From assembly GCF_900546705.1 (NCBI RefSeq), contig NZ_URDP01000029.1, forward strand, positions 1 through 23,393: DNA of 23,393 nt, in the 5' to 3' direction. Source of the stretch: an uncultured Oscillibacter sp. GTDB taxonomy: Bacteria; Bacillota; Clostridia; Oscillospirales; Oscillospiraceae. The position numbers and the translations under genes were made by a program. This document shows positions 22,856 through 23,393 of this stretch, in pieces. Numbering within the stretch: position 1 is the stretch's first letter; each line of letters begins with the position of its first letter. Under the pieces are notes generated by a model. That model searched no databases, was not told where the DNA came from, and worked only from the letters and a program-made list of their open reading frames with translations.

Positions 22856-23393
22856 ATGCAGACATTATATTTTGACCTGCGGGATACCAAGGGACAGCAA
22901 AAGAGCATTGAGGATAAGATCGCCGCGGCAGCCAAGATTCTGCGGGACGGCGGACTGCTGGGCATCCCCACGGAGACGGTGTACGGCCTGGCGGCCAACG
23001 GCCTGGACGAAAAGGCCGTGGCCCGGATTTTTGAGGCCAAGGGCCGTCCCCAGGACAACCCCCTGATTCTGACGATCCCCGGCCAGCAGTGGCTGCCCCG
23101 GTACTGCCGGGATATCCCGCCCCTGGCCTACGTGCTGGCCCGCAAGTTCTGGCCGGGCCCCCTGACCATGATTTTGAAGTGCCGGACGGACGTGGTGCCC
23201 GCTGCCATCACCGCGGGGCTGGACACGGTGGCCATGCGCTGCCCGGACCACCCGGTGACGCTGGCCATCATCCGGGAGGCCGGCATCCCGGTGGCGGCGC
23301 CCAGCGCCAACACCTCCGGCCGTCCCAGCTGCACCACCGCCCAGGACGTGCTGGAGGACATGGACGGCAAGATCGAGGGCGTGGTGGACGGCG
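22856..23393 (+). CDS. L-threonylcarbamoyladenylate synthase (Sua5/TsaC/YwlC family), 3' end outside window
   Basis: The frame is open from ATG 22856 to the window end (179 residues, no stop), so the C-terminus is missing. The YrdC-fold motifs are clear: GIPTETVYGLAANG, the KGRPQDNPLIL loop, FWPGPLTMIL and APSANTSGRPS. The enzyme makes threonylcarbamoyl-AMP from threonine, bicarbonate and ATP, the substrate TsaB/TsaD/TsaE use to modify tRNA A37. Whether it is a short TsaC or a full Sua5 with a C-terminal domain cannot be seen. AGAGG about ten bases upstream serves as ribosome binding site. It lies downstream of prfA in the same direction. Confidence 0.94.
   Translation, partial: MQTLYFDLRDTKGQQKSIEDKIAAAAKILRDGGLLGIPTETVYGLAANGLDEKAVARIFEAKGRPQDNPLILTIPGQQWLPRYCRDIPPLAYVLARKFWPGPLTMILKCRTDVVPAAITAGLDTVAMRCPDHPVTLAIIREAGIPVAAPSANTSGRPSCTTAQDVLEDMDGKIEGVVDG

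Noticed and set aside
1..23393. tRNA/rRNA genes, CRISPR arrays, insertion sequences, phage or integration sites
   Set aside because: No cloverleaf, regular direct-repeat array, transposase or integrase was seen on either strand.

Overview
The window is about 23.4 kb of GC-rich DNA from a low-GC-phylum relative with a high-GC genome. The gene set suggests a member of class Clostridia, probably Oscillospirales/Oscillospiraceae. It has Gram-positive style AGGAGG ribosome binding sites, frequent TTG/GTG starts, an SLH-domain wall protein, an M16 peptidase-lgt-folD string, and a ygfK/ssnA purine-catabolism pair of the kind seen in gut Clostridia. There is no rRNA or tRNA here, so the genus cannot be fixed. 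Most of the window is ordinary chromosomal core. I see no phage, IS element, CRISPR array or integration site.

Layout: (1) 1-2761, plus strand: the end of an M16 peptidase gene (YmfH-like), then lgt and folD overlapping by 17 nt, closed by a bidirectional terminator. (2) 2770-7795, minus strand: a catabolic operon read ssnA -> ygfK -> YczE/YitT-family membrane protein, with a 168-nt leader (to about 7963). (3) 8112-11655, plus strand: an Ig-like lipoprotein, an AGCS amino-acid/sodium symporter with its own promoter inside a large palindrome, and a hemolysin-III/PAQR membrane protein. (4) 11658-13452, minus strand: tsaE-tsaB-upp. (5) 13616-15906, plus strand: a RodA/FtsW-like SEDS gene, then an Ig+SLH wall-attached protein. 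(6) 16080-23393, plus strand: a tightly packed operon ddl, murF, an ABC-F ATPase, a YdcF/ElyC-like DUF218 protein, a flavodoxin-like protein, prfA, and the start of a Sua5/TsaC gene cut by the window edge.

The most notable object is the leader of the ssnA-ygfK operon (about 7848-7963, minus strand). It can be folded by eye into a 9-bp closing helix, an alternative anti-terminator helix, and an 11-bp intrinsic terminator followed by a U-tract. Consecutive helices share bases, so they exclude one another. That is the layout of a transcription-terminating riboswitch or attenuator. It sits in front of purine/urate-type degradation genes, and I do not recognise its aptamer.

Functionally the window joins three themes: envelope building (lgt, SEDS, Ddl, MurF, DUF218, SLH protein), translation and tRNA t6A modification (tsaE, tsaB, Sua5/TsaC, prfA, ABC-F), and nucleobase metabolism (ssnA, ygfK, upp, folD for one-carbon units).
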